A stretch of 64,000 nucleotides of DNA from GCA-2720975 sp964469565. GTDB lineage: Bacteria; Planctomycetota; UBA1135; GCA-002686595. The translations under genes were made by a program, and so were the position numbers. Below, piece after piece: positions 63,478-64,000 of this stretch. The notes under the pieces are model-generated. The model had not been told where the DNA came from. It searched no databases and saw only the letters and a list, made by a program, of their open reading frames with translations. Each line of letters starts with the position of its first letter. The first letter of the stretch is position 1. The stretch covers positions 128,161 through 192,160 of the forward strand of contig CAYXZD010000006.1 in NCBI GenBank assembly GCA_964469565.1, in the 5' to 3' direction.

Positions 63478-64000
63478 ATGGCCCACCCTGCAATGAATCC
63501 CCCCCTACTCAAGAGCGTCCAAGTTCAGCCCAACGTCGAAGCCACTGCCAGCGTGATCTGGCTGCACGGATTGGGAGCGGACGGCCATGACTTCCCGCCC
63601 ATCGTGCCCGAACTGGGCCTAGGCCCAGCCCATTCCGTGCGTTTTGTCTTCCCCCATGCCGAGCCCATGCCCGTCACAGTCAATGGCGGCATGGTCATGC
63701 CCGCTTGGTACGACATTTTGGGCATGGACTTCGAGCGCGTCGTGGACGAGGCCGGTGTACGCGCCTCAGCCGCGCGCGTGGGTGACTTGATTGAGAACGA
63801 AATCGCCAGCGGCATCGACCCCGCTCGAATCCTGCTGGCCGGTTTTTCCCAAGGAGGCGCCATCGCCCTGCACACGGGCCTGCGCTGGCCCGTGGCCCTC
63901 GGCGGAATCATCGCCCTCTCCACCTACCTAGCCTGCGACGGCAACCTGGACGAGGAGCGCAGCGAAGCCAACGCGCAAGTGCCCATCTTCCAAGCCCACG
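63478..64000 (+). CDS. Carboxylesterase/phospholipase, partial (window end)
   Basis: The frame from the ATG at 63478 is open to the window end (174 codons seen). It matches the alpha/beta hydrolase family of carboxylesterase/lysophospholipase (EstB/YpfH-like): VIWLHGLGADGHDFPPIVPEL (oxyanion loop), VRFVFPHAEPMPVTVNGG, MPAWYDI, and the nucleophile motif LLAGFSQGGAIALH with Ser. The C-terminal part with the catalytic Asp and His lies beyond the window. Short-chain ester or acyl-lysophospholipid hydrolysis is the usual activity. Confidence 0.9.
   Translation, partial: MAHPAMNPPLLKSVQVQPNVEATASVIWLHGLGADGHDFPPIVPELGLGPAHSVRFVFPHAEPMPVTVNGGMVMPAWYDILGMDFERVVDEAGVRASAARVGDLIENEIASGIDPARILLAGFSQGGAIALHTGLRWPVALGGIIALSTYLACDGNLDEERSEANAQVPIFQAH

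Overview
The window is 64 kb of high-GC DNA, densely packed with genes on both strands and with no gap over 300 bases that lacks a gene or gene remnant. The gene content points to a planctomycete-like bacterium. It has FG-GAP/VCBS secreted proteins, several sulfatases and sulfatase-like enzymes, an FGE/SUMF1-type protein, degenerate gluzincin-like secreted proteins, futalosine-pathway menaquinone genes, and secreted proteins sharing a C-terminal domain with a Gly-Gly-Gln-Val core and a WYRD motif. This taxonomic placement is inference from the sequence alone.

Layout. 0-10 kb: RecQ, two secreted proteins, an RluA pseudouridine synthase, an HD-GYP response regulator, an FGE-like protein and an HslV-like Ntn hydrolase. 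10-20 kb: a lipoprotein, an M17 aminopeptidase, an OPT transporter, the menaquinone genes mqnB and mqnD (mqnD fused to a DUF952 domain), an Hc1-like histone, an EVE protein and two tandem GNAT proteins. 20.7-27.5 kb: a selenocysteine island with tRNA-Sec (selC), selD and selA, interleaved with a GDPD, an FG-GAP lipoprotein and an alpha/beta hydrolase-fold protein. 27.5-32 kb: recJ, a membrane protein with a Nudix-like start, and a phytase-like esterase gene broken by an in-frame TAG. 32-39 kb: a cyanophycin operon (iadA, cphB, cphA and a second Mur ligase). 39-43 kb: an operon of a CxxC protein, a DUF368/PopT transporter, a kinase-like protein and an FG-GAP/DsbD_N protein. 43-64 kb: secreted proteins, a sulfatase, polA, a polyferredoxin, an esterase, dinB, a FabH/OleA-like synthase, an SGNH hydrolase, a sulfatase-like lipoprotein, two GT-C glycosyltransferases flanking an FG-GAP remnant and an arylsulfotransferase-like lipoprotein, and a carboxylesterase cut by the window end.

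The main discovery is a selenocysteine system with at least two predicted selenoproteins that ordinary gene calling would mis-split. SelD has an in-frame UGA that aligns exactly with the catalytic Cys17 of E. coli SelD, so its true start is 66 bases upstream of the first in-frame ATG that follows the UGA. The FG-GAP/DsbD_N protein at 41519-43225 is read as one 568-residue secreted protein only if a UGA at 42857-42859 is decoded. That UGA sits in the motif U-C-I-C-L-C and is followed by a perfect 7-bp hairpin at the spacing of bacterial SECIS elements. This would be a secreted, redox-type selenoprotein that I do not recognise as a described family.

The second coherent system is cyanophycin metabolism. 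CphA and a second, ATP-grasp-less Mur ligase would make or modify the polymer, CphB would release beta-Asp-Arg dipeptides, and IadA would cleave them. All four genes run in one direction with short or overlapping junctions.
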